From positions 10,251,816 through 10,315,815 of the forward strand of contig OY294052.1 in the NCBI GenBank assembly GCA_958510825.1: DNA of 64,000 nucleotides, in the 5' to 3' direction. The position numbers and the translations under genes are program-made. This DNA is from Brachypterus glaber (Eukaryota > Arthropoda > Insecta > Coleoptera > Kateretidae). The notes under the pieces were generated by a model. That model did no database searches. It saw only the letters and a list, made by a program, of their open reading frames with translations, and was not told where the DNA came from. This document shows, piece after piece, positions 1 through 11,514 of this stretch. Numbering within the stretch: position 1 is the stretch's first letter; each line of letters begins with the position of its first letter.

Positions 1-1
1 C

Positions 2-256
2 TCAAGAGATCTAAATCTAGTTTCAGAGATGGGAAGAATACATAGATGTCCAGTTAATTTGGCCATATTCATAATTGGATGCTATGGAGAAGTCATTGCC
101 ACAGATGAACACAAGAATTTTTGCCAAATTTTACAAAAATCCTTAAATGTATCTGCCATGGAAATGAAAATTCTCATAAACAAAGCAAGTTATAGTGTTT
201 CTGTGTCTACAAGTAACATTTTATTAAAAAGACTTAATGAAAAAAGAAACGATTAG
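2..256 (+). CDS. possible partial coding segment, unknown
   Basis: The frame is open from the window edge to a stop at 254-256 (about 84 codons), with an in-frame ATG at 29. The composition is protein-like (a cysteine pair, mixed charged and hydrophobic residues) rather than the homopolymeric output of the nearby simple repeats. I recognise no family. It may be the last exon of a gene starting outside the window, a transposon fragment, or chance. A stop followed at once by a microsatellite fits a gene end but does not prove it. Confidence 0.25.
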   Translation, partial: SRDLNLVSEMGRIHRCPVNLAIFIIGCYGEVIATDEHKNFCQILQKSLNVSAMEMKILINKASYSVSVSTSNILLKRLNEKRND

Positions 257-382
257 TGATGTGTGTGTATGTATGTATGTGTATATATATGTATGTATAT
301 ATATATGTATGTATATATATATGTGTATATATGTGTGTGTATATATGTATGTATATATTATTATTTTTTTTTTTTTTTTTTT
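256..382. repeat. TATG/TATA microsatellite and T-run
   Basis: Imperfect alternation of TGTG, TATG and TATA runs to about 353, followed by a run of about 17 T (366-382). Apparent reading frames on both strands here are artefacts of the repeat. Confidence 0.9.
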
Positions 383-671
383 TAAATATGATTTTCCTGG
401 GAAAATGGGTGTGTTGCGGACATGGTGTTATAGCGGCATCGAGGCGGCGTTGACATAATATGGATACAATGTAGTATTTTGGTTGTGTTGTTGTCGTTTT
501 GGTGTCGTGTTGACGTCGTGTTTGCATCGTATCATTTTCTTATGGTTGCTTATGTGATTTTGAATAAGATATATAGATAATAATCAAACAAAATAATGTA
601 ATAATTATAATTTATTAATTTTTGCTAGAATACACAACTATGTATATAATGTAAAAGTTAAGAATAAAGCT
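383..671. other. no gene seen
   Basis: AT-rich sequence with a GT-rich patch (about 440-535). No coding, RNA or repeat signal that I can support. Confidence 0.5.
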
Positions 672-3600
672 TCTTATACTACCGAGGACTTGAAATTCAT
701 TTAATTTAAAAACAAAAACTTGCAGCAATCTAAGTTTTAAAGCCATTTTTTTGTCTCAAAACGTGTGATTTGCAGAGCTGTAACGAAGAAAATTTGTTGG
801 GAGGGGGGAGAAAGCACAATTTTACCAACGTATAGATTAAAAAAATACCAACTTTTTATACCAGAAAAATACCAACTTTTTTATACCAGAAAAATACCAA
901 CGTTGTTATACCAGAAAAACAAGTGATGACTAAATAAAGGTCATCAGCTCAATTTTTGCCAACTTTTTCTTTAATTTACCAAACTTTTTCGATGTCATAT
1001 AGGTACTACGGTCTTTAAAACCATTTTTTATCTCAAAAGGATTTATTTGCAGAGCTTTAGCGAAGGAAATTTGTTAAAGGGGGACATAAAGCACAATTTT
1101 TTCAATTTTTCGATTTAAAAAATTACCAATCTTTTTATTCCAGAAAAAATACCAACTTTCTTATACCAGAAAAACAAGTAATGACTAAAAAAAGTTCAAT
1201 TTTGGCCAACTTTTTGATCAAAGAATTACCAACCTTTTAATTATTTTTTTAATTAACCAAACTTTTCGATGTCATATACTACGATATTCTACCGAGGACT
1301 TGAAATTCGTTTTATTTGAAAACAAAAAAGTCCAAACAATGTAAGCTTTAAAGCCATTTTTTGTCTCAAAACGAGTGCTTTGCAGTCTGCAAATTGCAGA
1401 GCTGTATCTAAGGCAATTTACTGGAGGGAGGCATAAATCACAATTTTTCCAATTGTTCGATTTCAAAAATTACCAACTTTTTTATACCAGAAAAATTACA
1501 AACTTTGTTATACCAGAAAAAACAACTACATTACCGAGGACTTGAAATTGGTTTAATTTAAAAACAAAAATTTGCAGCAATCTAAGTTTTAAAGGCATTT
1601 TTTGTCTCAAAACAAGTGATTTGTAGAGCTGTAACGAAGAAAATTTGTTGGGAGGGAGGATAAAGCACAATTTTGCCAACGTATAGATTAAAAAAATACC
1701 AACTTTTTATACCAGAAAAAAATTAACTTTTTTATACCAGAAAAATACCAACGTTATTATACCAGAAAAACAAGTGATGACTAAAAAAAAGTTATCAGCT
1801 CAATTTTTGCCAACTTTTCAAATTTTTCTTTATTTTACCAAACTTTTTCGATTTTTTATATAGGTACTACGGTCTTTAAACCATTTTTTGTCTCTTAAAG
1901 ATTGATTTGCAGAGCTTTAGCGAAGAAGATTTATTGAAGGGGGGCATAAAGCAAAATTTTTTCAATTCTTCGATTAAAAAATTACCAATCTTTTTATACC
2001 AGAAAAAATACCAACTTTCTTATACCAGAAAAACAAGTAATGACTAAAAAAAGTTCAATTTTGGCCAACTTTTTGATCAAAGAATTACCAACTTTTTAAT
2101 TATTTTTTTAATTAACCAAACTTTTCGATGTCATATACTACGATATTCTACCGAGGACTTGAAATTCGTTTTATTTGAAAACAAAAAAGTCCAAACAATG
2201 TAAGCTTTAAAGCCATTTTTTGTCTCAAAACGAGTGCTTTGCAGTCTGCAAATTGCAGAGCTGTATCTAAGGCAATTTACTGGAGGGGGGCATAAATCAC
2301 AATTTTTCCAATTGTTCGATTTCAAAAATTACCAACTTTTTTATACCAGAAAAATTACAAACTTTGTTATACCAGAAAAAACAACTACATTACCGAGGAC
2401 TTGAAATTGGTTTAATTTAAAAACAAAAATTTGCAGCAATCTAAGTTTTAAATCCATTTTTTGTCTTAAAATGAGTGATTCGCAGAGCTGTAACGAATAA
2501 ATTTTGTTGGGAGGGAGGATAAAGCACAATTTTGCCAACGTATAGATTAAAAAAATACCAACTTTTTATACCAGAAAAAAATTAACTTTTTTATACCAGA
2601 AAAATACCAACGTTATTATACCAGAAAAACAAGTGATGACTAAAAAAAAGTTATCAGCTCAATTTTTGCCAACTTTTCAAATTTTTCTTTATTTTACCAA
2701 ACTTTTTCGATTTTTTATATAGGTACTACGGTCTTTAAACCATTTTTTGTCTCTTAAAGATTGATTTGCAGAGCTTTAGCGAAGAAGATTTATTGAAGGG
2801 GGGCATAAAGCAAAAATTTTTCAATTCTTCGATTAAAAAATTACCAATCTTTTTATACCAGAAAAAATACCAACTTTCTTATACCAGAAAAACAAGTAAT
2901 GACTAAAAAAAGTTCAATTTTGGCCAACTTTTTGATCAAAGAATTACCAACTTTTTAATTATTTTTTTAATTAACCAAACTTTTCGATGTCATATACTAC
3001 GATATTCTACCGAGGACTTGAAATTCGTTTTATTTGAAAACAAAAAAGTTCAAACAATGTAAGCTTTAAAGCCATTTTTTGTCTCAAAACGAGTGCTTTG
3101 CAGTCTGCAAATTGCAGAGCTGTATCTAAGGCAATTTACTGGAGGGGGGCATAAATCACAATTTTTCCAATTGTTCGATTTCAAAAATTACCAACTTTTT
3201 TATACCAGAAAAATTACAAACTTTGTTATACCAGAAAAAACAACTACATTACCGAGGACTTGAAATTGGTTTAATTTAAAAACAAAAATTTGCAGCAATC
3301 TAAGTTTTAAATCCATTTTTTGTCTTAAAATGAGTGATTCGCAGAGCTGTAACGAATAAATTTTGTTGGGAGGGAGGATAAAGCACAATTTTGCCAACGT
3401 ATAGATTAAAAAAATACCAACTTTTTATACCAGAAAAAAATTAACTTTTTTATACCAGAAAAATACCAACGTTATTATACCAGAAAAACAAGTGATGACT
3501 AAAAAAAAGTTATCAGCTCAATTTTTGCCAACTTTTCAAATTTTTCTTTATTTTACCAAACTTTTTCGATTTTTTATATAGGTACTACGGTCTTTAAACC

Positions 3601-5142
3601 ATTTTTTGTCTCTTAAAGATTGATTTGCAGAGCTTTAGCGAAGAAGATTTATTGAAGGGGGGCATAAAGCAAAATTTTTTCAATTCTTCGATTAAAAAAT
3701 TACCAATCTTTTTATACCAGAAAAAATACCAACTTTCTTATACCAGAAAAACAAGTAATAACTAAAAAAAGTTCAATTTTGGCCAACTTTTTGATCAAAG
3801 AATTACCAACTTTTTAATTATTTTTTTAATTAACCAAACTTTTCGATGTCATATACTACGATATTCTACCGAGGACTTGAAATTCGTTTTATTTGAAAAC
3901 AAAAAAGTCCAAACAATGTAAGCTTTAAAGCCATTTTTTGTCTCAAAACGAGTGCTTTGCAGTCTGCAAATTGCAGAGCTGTATCTAAGGCAATTTACTG
4001 GAGGGGGGCATAAATCACAATTTTTCCAATTGTTCGATTTCAAAAATTACCAACTTTTTTATACTAGAAAAATTACAAACTTTGTTATACCAGAAAAAAC
4101 AACTACATTACCGAGGACTTGAAATTGGTTTAATTTAAAAACAAAAATTTGCAGTAATCTAAGTTTTAAAGGCATTTTTTGTCTCAAAACAAGTGATTTG
4201 TAGAGCTGTAACGAAGAAAATTTGTTGGGAGGGGGGATAAAGCACAATTTTACCAACGTATAGATTAAAAAAATACCAACTTTTTATACCAGAAAAAAAT
4301 TAACTTTTTTATACCAGAAAAATACCAACGTTATTATACCAGAAAAACAAGTGATGACTAAAAAAAAGTTATCAGCTCAATTTTTGCCAACTTTTCAAAT
4401 TTTTCTTTATTTTACCAAACTTTTTCGATTTTTTATATAGGTACTACGGTCTTTAAACCATTTTTTGTCTCTTAAAGATTGATTTGCAGAGCTTTAGCGA
4501 AGAAGATTTATTGAAGGGGGGCATAAAGCAAAATTTTTTCAATTCTTCGATTAAAAAATTACCAATCTTTTTATACCAGAAAAAATACCAACTTTCTTAT
4601 ACCAGAAAAACAAGTAATAACTAAAAAAAGTTCAATTTTGGCCAACTTTTTGATCAAAGAATTACCAACTTTTTAATTATTTTTTTAATTAACCAAACTT
4701 TTCGATGTCATATACTACGATATTCTACCGAGGACTTGAAATTCGTTTTATTTGAAAACAAAAAAGTCCAAACAATGTAAGCTTTAAAGCCATTTTTTGT
4801 CTCAAAACGAGTGCTTTGCAGTCTGCAAATTGCAGAGCTGTATCTAAGGCAATTTACTGGAGGGGGGCATAAATCACAATTTTTCCAATTGTTCGATTTC
4901 AAAAATTACCAACTTTTTTATACCAGAAAAATTACAAACTTTGTTCGCTTAATTTTAAAACAAAAATTTGCAGCAATCTAAGTTTTAAATCCATTTTTTG
5001 TCTTAAAATGAGTGATTCGCAGAGCTGTAACGAATAAATTTTGTTGGGAGGGAGGATAAAGCACAATTTTTCCAACTTTTCAATTAAAAAAATACCAACT
5101 TTTTTATACCAGAAAAATACCTACGTTGTTATAATTAATTTT
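672..5142. repeat. higher-order satellite array, 859-bp unit
   Basis: The anchor GATGTCATATACTACGATAT recurs at about 1269, 2128, 2987, 3846 and 4705, exactly 859 bp apart. Each unit holds three diverged sub-units of about 250-330 bp. All share a core (an ACCGAGGACTTGAAATT or GGTACTACGGTCTTTAAA head, a CCATTTTTTGTCTC block, TGCAGAGCT, then a G-run and ATAAAGC) and runs of TACCAGAAAAA. So it is a higher-order repeat of three monomer types. Four complete intervals are present, with a partial unit at each end; the last is shortened at about 4945. The short open frames within it are repeated copies of non-coding repeat. Confidence 0.93.
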
Positions 5143-5219
5143 TTTGTTGAAATTTAAAAATTGCGAACAAGTCTTTAATGCAGTGGGTACGTAATTTCAA
5201 AAAAATTAAAAAAAGTTTG

Positions 5220-5292
5220 TACCCCAGATGGGACTCGAACCCACAATCCCCGGCTTAGGAGGCCGATGCCTTATCCATTAGGCCACTGGGGC
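5220..5292 (-). tRNA. tRNA-Arg (anticodon CCT)
   Basis: On the minus strand the 73 bases fold as a standard cloverleaf. The acceptor stem is GCCCCAG with CTGGGGT and discriminator A. The D-arm is GGCCTAATGGATAAGGC. The anticodon stem is TCGGC/GCCGG around the loop CTCCTAA, anticodon CCT, which reads AGG. The T-arm is GTGGG-TTCGAGT-CCCAT. No intron. An oligo-T run lies just past the 3' end on the transcribed strand, fitting a Pol III terminator. A-box and B-box promoters are intact, so it looks functional. It sits about 80 bp from the end of the satellite array. Confidence 0.97.
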
Positions 5293-5599
5293 TTGAAAAT
5301 TTTCAAATGCAAGTTTTCACCGCGCGCATTTGGCCCGTTATATACTAGCTGTTAGACACTTTTTCGCATGGGACTAAGTATATAAAATGCGATCTTCCAT
5401 CGAGGATTTATTTTATTATATTTATCACGGTGAGCCGGAACAAACTTCATCTTCTTGCCAATTCTGATGTTTTTTTATTAACCTGTTATTTATGATAAAA
5501 CTATGAATTTAAAATCAAAAATAAAAATAGCGTTCGCTTATTTTTGTGCAAAAAAAGTCCAAAGTTGTATTAAATACAAAATTTGTATTTAATAATTTT

Positions 5600-6260
5600 T
5601 TTTTTAATTTTTTAAAATATCTATAAGAGTATAGGGTTTTTGAGGTTGCTGAAATTGAATCTGATAATAAAATTTTACTAACTTCACGAGGGGTTAAATA
5701 TTTTTAAATATTTTCAATATTTTCGTCAAAATTGGTATATAGGTATTTTTGGGGTTGACGAATATGAATCTGATATTTTTTTTCTAATTTCACCCCCTGA
5801 GGGGTGGGGGGTAGTTTTCGTGAAAACTGGTATATTGGGGTTTTTGGGGTTGCTGAAAGTGAATCTGATAGTAAAAAAAATTTAACTCCACCCCCAAAGG
5901 GGCGGGGGTTAATTTTCGTGAAAATTGGTATATTGGGTTTTTCAGGTTGCTGAAAGTGAATTTGATAATAAAAAAATTCTTACTCCACACCCTGAGGGAC
6001 AGGGGTAGTTTTCTGGATAATTTATATATTGAGGTTTTTGAGGTAGCTAAAACTGAATCTTATAATATTTTTTTTTCTAATTTCACCCCCTGAGGGGTGA
6101 GGGGTAATTTTTGTGAAAATTAGTATATTTGGGGTTTTTAAGGTTGCTGAAAGAAAATCTGATAATAAAAGAGCTCTAACTCCACTCCCTAAGAGGCGGG
6201 GGGTAGTTTTCTTGAAAATTGGTATATTTTTAATGTTGCTAAAAGTAAATCTAATAATAA
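5600..6260. repeat. 98-bp tandem repeat, cluster 1
   Basis: About seven degenerate units of roughly 98 bp. Each reads GAGGTTGCTGAAAGTGAATC, an A-rich spacer, a GC-rich palindromic core of type CCCCCTGAGGGGCGGGGG, then GTGAAAATTGGTATATTGGG. The same family returns at 30.4-31.1 kb. Confidence 0.9.
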
Positions 6261-6484
6261 AAAATCCATTTTACACGCGGAGGTGTAAAATGGGAAAGTT
6301 CTTTTACTGGGCAATGTATTTTATTGTTTTATACGAAAATTAACTCAATCTTTAAATTTACTATGGCGATACCTAAAAGTTAAGTTATAAAATTACAATA
6401 TTATTTCAAAATTATGTTATGAAATTCGGCAAAATTTTACAATATTTACTGAGAGTCAACTAATACAAGTGGTTTGAATAGTAC

Positions 6485-6620
6485 ATGTTTTTATATAGAA
6501 TATAGTTACGTTTTATAAAATAAACTACGCAGTATATTCGCACATCCAATATTCGAATCTGTTTTGAAAATATTCACTGTGCGATTCTTAATTTACTATC
6601 TTGCTTGAAAAAACAGACCA
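6485..6620 (+). repeat. dispersed repeat, uninterrupted copy
   Basis: Closely matches the reverse complement of 14478-14770 (shared words include GCACATCCAATATTCGAATC and CTATCTTGCTTGA). This copy lacks the 129-bp insertion present at 14605-14733, so it represents the pre-insertion state. Confidence 0.8.
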
Positions 6621-6624
6621 TAGT

Positions 6625-6990
6625 AAAAATTACTGTAACATTTGGTAAAGCATATTACACTTCTAGTTGTTGTTAAGTTGTATTACTGATCTAGTTTAAA
6701 GTATGTTACAGTATTTAGAAAAATTAACTATCGATAAATAATACCAAAATTTAGATTAGTAATAATATAAAGATTGTAACCACACACAATTACACACTGA
6801 CAAAATAATCCATCCTTTTTTTACTTTCCTCTGTATTATTACTAATCAAAATTTTGTTATTATTTACCGATAGTTATTTTACTAAATACTGTAACATACT
6901 TTAAACTAGATCAATAACACGACACCTACAACTTAAAGTATATCAAACTATAACTGAGATATAATTTACCAAATTTTACAGTATTAATAA
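6625..6990. repeat. imperfect inverted repeat (foldback)
   Basis: The arm near 6625-6750 (CTAGTTTAAAGTATGTTACA, then TAACTATCGATAAATAATA) reappears inverted at about 6835-6990 around a short AT-rich loop. Confidence 0.75.
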
Positions 6991-7603
6991 ACACAGGTTG
7001 CGTGGAGATCCAAATGTACCATCACGCTCTCTATGTTAGTATGACAACATATTGTATACAATACACACATTGTAGTATTTAATATCACAAGTAAAGTATT
7101 AAATAAAAATGGTGGCAATATAAATAAAAATTATGTATTAACAAATAACATTCAGTATTAAAAACACAACGAAATTTTTTGAGTGTGGGAATTGAACGGT
7201 TTGATTATGCTATTGTGTGCATAAAAAGAAAATTAAAAATTATAAATTAAAACAAAAACTAATTGAATACAATTGAAATTAAAACTTTTCAATGAACCCA
7301 AAAATTTGTCCTAAAACCCCATTATCGACTTTACATTTTTATTGTAAAGTTTACAATAAAAAGAGAAAATATAATAAAGTGAAAAACTCAAAAGCGTCGA
7401 TTGTCAAATTTAAAAAGCTATTGCATTTAAATACACAAGCGTTGAAAGCGACGAAAATCCATTACCAATATCTGCATTATTTTCTGGGCTCCTTCAACTT
7501 ACATAATGAAAGCAGGCTTTGGATTCGACAATGGCTTCGTCGAGACACATCGACAATGCCGTTTTCAACGTGCATTTGACAGATTTAAAAAGAATACGAC
7601 TAC
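6991..7603. other. no supported gene
   Basis: AT-rich sequence. Frames of 95 and 82 codons overlap on the plus strand and one of 75 on the minus strand in 7292-7767. None resembles a family, and the distal part is shared repeat. Confidence 0.4.
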
Positions 7604-7688
7604 GGATAACGGACCCGAGTACTCGGTGGAAAATATTACGAATAAGTTTACGTGGGATACATTTTTTAAGTATTTTACAAGATTTTAA
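7604..7688 (+). repeat. 84-bp shared segment, copy 1
   Basis: About 80% similar to 10001-10084. Both copies run through TTTACGTGGG and end in TTTAAGTATTTTACAAGATT. Both can be read as 27 codons ending in a stop after Arg-Phe, but most differences between them change the amino acid. Confidence 0.7.
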
Positions 7689-7704
7689 ATCCTTCAAATA
7701 CACA

Positions 7705-8857
7705 CAAAGAACCTGGCACACATATAGGGGGGTTCCTGGGCCTCAGTCAAACTGCCTCAAATTTTAATTTTTTGTAATTTCGGGGGTAAACATTAAGTTA
7801 GGAAAATTGCAGCCAAATTAAATGACCAGTTTCGGAGAAAAACGCTTTTAAAAATCTAATTTTATGACAGATTTTTTGACGTATATTAAGGTTATTTTTT
7901 ACTTACGTAAATATTAATTAGCCGTTTTACGTTTATTATACTCTATTAATTAAAGAACAGGCAAGATAAATATTACATAAAAGGCTTTATTATCATTTAC
8001 TTACATGTGGTTCTATAAATTTTTTTAAACTTTGTGAAAGCTCCACATGCTGGCATTTTCCACGTGTTTGCTAATTATCTGCATGTTTTCTGTTAGATTT
8101 TTGCTTGATTATGTTGAAACATGGTTTGGTACAACGACAAATATTTTATAATTATATATTTTAGATTTTCTTGATATATTTTTTCAAAACCATATCTGAT
8201 GGTTGACAAATCTCTCATGATATTTTCATATGCAAAACATATTATTGAGATTGCCTAGCAACAACTTAATTCATTAGTGAACCCTTTATAGTAATATGTA
8301 TTAAAAGTTGTTGCTAGGCAATTTCAATAATATATTTTACCTATGAAAATATGATGACAGATTTGTCAAGCCTCAGACGTATTTTTGAAAAAATATATCA
8401 AGAAAATCTAAAATATATAATTATAAAATATTTGTCGATGTACCAAACCATGTTTCAATATAATCAAGCAAAAATCTAACAGAAAATATGCAGATAATTA
8501 GCAAACACGTGGAAAATGCCAGCAAATTTTTAAAATTTTTTTAGAACCACATGTAAGTAAATGATAATAAAGCCTTTTATGTAATATTTATCTTGCCTGT
8601 TCTTTAATTAATAGAGTATAATAAACTTAAAACGGCTAATTAGGTTGATATTTACGTAAGTAAAAAATAACCTTAATATATGTCAAAAAATCTGTCATAA
8701 AATTAGATTTTTAAAAGGGTTTTTCCCCGAAAATGGTCATTTAATTTGGCTGCAATTTTCCTAATTTAATGTTTACCCCCGAAATTACAAAATATCAAAA
8801 TTTGAGGCAGTTTGACTGAGGCCCAGGAACCCCCTTATATGTGTGCCAGGTTCTTTG
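7705..8857. mobile_element. long foldback element, 1.15 kb
   Basis: Nearly the whole interval is one inverted repeat. It opens with CAAAGAACCTGGCACACATA and closes with its complement. The two arms of roughly 550 bp can be followed inward (CTCAGTCAAACTGCCTCAAA; GAACAGGCAAGATAAATATT; TTGCCTAGCAACAACTT) to a loop of about 30 bases near 8283. No coding frame, so it is non-autonomous. I see no clear target duplication. Confidence 0.92.
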
Positions 8858-9162
8858 TCCGTCAATCTTACAGTAGTTTTAACTGTAATAATTAAAGCAA
8901 ATTTACAATGTCAGAATGTGAATTTACAATATTTATTACTGGGTTTAGTAAAATCTCAGCTCTTTTTCTGTCGGTACAATAATTTTGAATTAAAATTCAT
9001 GCATGTGGTCCAAAAAGCCGGCACTTTTTCCCGAAAATTACAAGAGCCCGTAATACTGCTTGAAATACACATTAAATTCAATGCTCATATTACTGTGAAA
9101 TCACAGGTAAAAATTCACATTTTTACAGATAACTGTGAATTTACAGTTCTGATTTAAATTTA
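8858..9162. other. no gene seen
   Basis: AT-rich. The word TGTGAATTTACA recurs. A 104-codon open frame here resembles nothing I know and has low-complexity composition. Confidence 0.4.
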
Positions 9163-9177
9163 CCACTTTCTTTGCTG

Positions 9178-9569
9178 GCAACAGAGTCTTCATAATGCAG
9201 AAAAGAATATTACGACTGATGTTCAATTTGAGCTATAGGACATCATGTAGGGATACTTTTAAATCCAAACATATTTTAACTGTGTTTTCAATTTATATTT
9301 TAAAATGTGTATGTTTTGTTAAAAATAATTTTAACATGTTTGTAAAACTTATTAATTATAATCCAAGGCAAAATCAAGAACTTAAAATCCCTAAACATAA
9401 GACCGAACTCTTTAAAAAATCACAATACAACTGTATTAAATTTTACAATGTCCTTCCACGTGACTTAAAAAATATTACCTGTAATAACCTATTTAAAAAA
9501 AAAGTTAAAAATATGCTTATAGAAAAATGCATTTATAGTTTTGAAGAGTATAATCAAGCTTTTAACTAA
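9178..9569 (+). pseudogene. LINE reverse transcriptase C-terminus (fragment)
   Basis: A frame of about 130 codons starts at the truncation point. Its first part (VFIMQKRILRLMFNLSYRT), then SIYILKCVCFVK, the NYNPR step and the distal YNCIKFYNVLPRDLKN match the conserved tail found downstream of the catalytic domain in CR1/Jockey-type non-LTR reverse transcriptases. The last residues (FKKKVKNMLIEK...YSFEEY) also fit. The fragment has no internal stop, but it lacks the palm domain and catalytic residues and cannot be active. The subfamily cannot be set from this stretch. Confidence 0.8.
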
Positions 9570-9761
9570 CAGTTTCTCCTGCATGTGTTTTTATGTACTT
9601 TTATATATTTATTTGTCAAATTCTATTGTACTGTATTTTTGTATGTTTAACTATTTATTTATTTATTTATTTTATCTTTTATATTAAACTCTGACATGCC
9701 TTATATACAAAATGTATCTACAATGGTGAATAAAGATTATGATTATGATAATGATTATGAC
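9178..9761 (+). mobile_element. 5'-truncated LINE 3' end
   Basis: A reverse-transcriptase C-terminus followed by about 190 bp of AT-rich 3' sequence and a GATTAT-type tail (about 9735-9760), typical of non-LTR elements. Flanking words CCACTTTCTTTGCTG (9163-9177) and CTACTTTATTTGCTG (9762-9776) match at 13 of 15 positions, a likely aged target-site duplication that defines the element. Confidence 0.85.
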
Positions 9762-9892
9762 CTACTTTATTTGCTGTAAAATTACCATATTTGCATTTAC
9801 AGTGCACACACAAAAATGCATTACACAGATTTATTTTACTTCGAGGGGTTAATTTATCGAAAAAATGTTATACACTTGTCACATATTCATTG

Positions 9893-9990
9893 ACAATTAT
9901 TGACAGTCATCGACAATCATTGGCAATCATGTACAATCATGGACAGTCATTGATAATTATCGAAAATCGTAAACAATCATTTACATTCAC
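9893..9990. repeat. degenerate ACAATCATT tandem repeat
   Basis: A run of roughly 10-11-bp units of type GACAATCATT. The same motif fills the loop of the foldback at 10298-10987. Confidence 0.75.
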
Positions 9991-10000
9991 CAACACTTAT

Positions 10001-10084
10001 GATAATGCACCCGAATGCTCGGCGAAAAATATTGAGAGCCAGTTTACGTGGGGTACAGTTTTTAAGTATTTTACAAGATTTTAG
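10001..10084 (+). repeat. 84-bp shared segment, copy 2
   Basis: Second copy of the segment at 7604-7688, ending in the same TTTACAAGATTTTA before unrelated sequence. Confidence 0.7.
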
Positions 10085-10106
10085 GTATTACAAAGGGTTA
10101 CTTAAA

Positions 10107-10244
10107 GGCCTATCCAGAAGCTTGCATAAAAACATAAAACATAAGAATAAGATGCCGTCATTGGATTACAAGATACATGGCGGCACATAAACCCTATCAC
10201 GTTATCGCATTGTTATGTTCTTATGCAAGCTTCTGGATAGGCCC
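10107..10244. mobile_element. MITE, about 138 bp, in a direct repeat
   Basis: Terminal inverted repeats GGCCTATCCAGAAGCTTGCA / TGCAAGCTTCTGGATAGGCC surround an internal part with ACAAGATACATGGCGGCA. The word TTACTTAAAGG occurs exactly on both sides (10098-10108 and 10245-10255), consistent with an 8-9-bp hAT-type duplication. A sister copy lies at 31236-31382. Confidence 0.88.
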
Positions 10245-10297
10245 TTACTTAAAGGATTCCGGAGATATATAACAAAAATCTAATTTGCGGGGTTGTC

Positions 10298-10987
10298 ATT
10301 AAAGGACCGTAGCTCCCTTATTAAGTAGTTTTGGGCATAAGTTTATATGAACTTTTTTCATAGCTTTTGATATGAATTTAGCTCCCAAAGTTTTAAAACG
10401 CTAACTTGAAAAATGGTTCTTGCATATTAGCATGAATTAAAAACATTAAAATAAAAAATATCGCTTAAATGACCTAAAGTATCAAAATCCCTTGGGGAAT
10501 CGACTATAATAGAACTATATTTTAGAATGCCGTTGACAGATCTCTTGCTTAAACGATCAACCTCGATTTTGTCGCACAGTGTAATAATCAATTATAATTA
10601 TCAATGATTATAGTGATTGAAAATCGTTAACAATCATTTACAATCATTAAGAATCACCAACAGTTATTACAGTTACTATTACCAACAATTATTACAAACA
10701 TCAAGGTGATGATCATAATCAGTCATAGACAATTATAAACAGTCGTTACAATAATAACACTGTGCGAAATAAAATTTAGGCAGGAGATCTGTCAACCTCA
10801 ACCAAGGGGTTTCGTTACTTAGGTCATTTTTTTTAAATTAAAGTCAACAATGCACGCTAATATGCAAAACATTTTTCAAGTTAGAGTTCAAAACTTTGGA
10901 AGTTAAATTCTCATAAAAAGACAAGAAAAAAAGACTCTATAAACATATGTCCAAAAATGCTTTGTAAGGGGGGTAGGTTACTTCAAT
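10298..10987. mobile_element. foldback element with simple-repeat loop
   Basis: Arms of about 250 bp, diverged but alignable. Left to right they run: AAAGGACCGTAGCTCCCTTA opposite TAAGGGGGGTAGGTTACTTC; CTAACTTGAAAAATG opposite CATTTTTCAAGTTAGAG; TTGACAGATCTC opposite GAGATCTGTCAA. The loop (about 10560-10755) is a degenerate AATCATT-type tandem array. No coding capacity. Confidence 0.82.
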
Positions 10988-11514
10988 GAATGAATTAAAA
11001 TTTTATTTAATATCTCAGGAACTATTTAAACTACAGAAATGAGTTTATACATGTTACATCAATAAGGCCAACTACTATATCATATTTTTATGTAGTAACT
11101 TTAGCCAGGGGCGTGCCAAACGGGAAGGCCGTGTCACTTTTTTGCCCTTTTTTTTTGTGTAACTTTTTTGTTGCTTTTTAATTTGATTATGATTGTAAAA
11201 ATGCATAAAAAACTTCATTATGATGTAACACTGTTTAATTATAAAATGCACCACCAAGAAAAATTAAACTTTACATTAGATAGTATTTGATAGTATTTAT
11301 AAATGTGTAATTTTCAATTTGATAGTATTTGTATTTATATGTAATTTTTAATTTTGGCGAAGGCGCACCATAGAGAAGAAAAGAGGACTAAAAGTCCAGC
11401 CTGTGCAAGATTATTTTGTGACAGAACGGGGCAGCGAATTGACGTAACGCAATATATCTGACCTTGCGCAGTACGCATCTTTGTCAGTTGTGAAATGCTG
11501 TCGGTCGTAAAACA
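10988..11514. other. no gene seen
   Basis: AT-rich, then a more GC-rich patch (about 11345-11515). An 89-codon minus-strand frame spans that patch without recognisable motifs. Confidence 0.4.

Noticed and set aside
234..527. Open frames of 65-97 codons on both strands over the microsatellite
   Set aside because: Composition (Tyr/Ile/His or Val/Cys/Met runs) simply reads out the TATG and T-run repeats.
1272..4902. A series of 64-66-codon minus-strand frames repeated every 859 bp
   Set aside because: They recur because the satellite repeats. No ATG context or family, and related monomers do not keep the frame.
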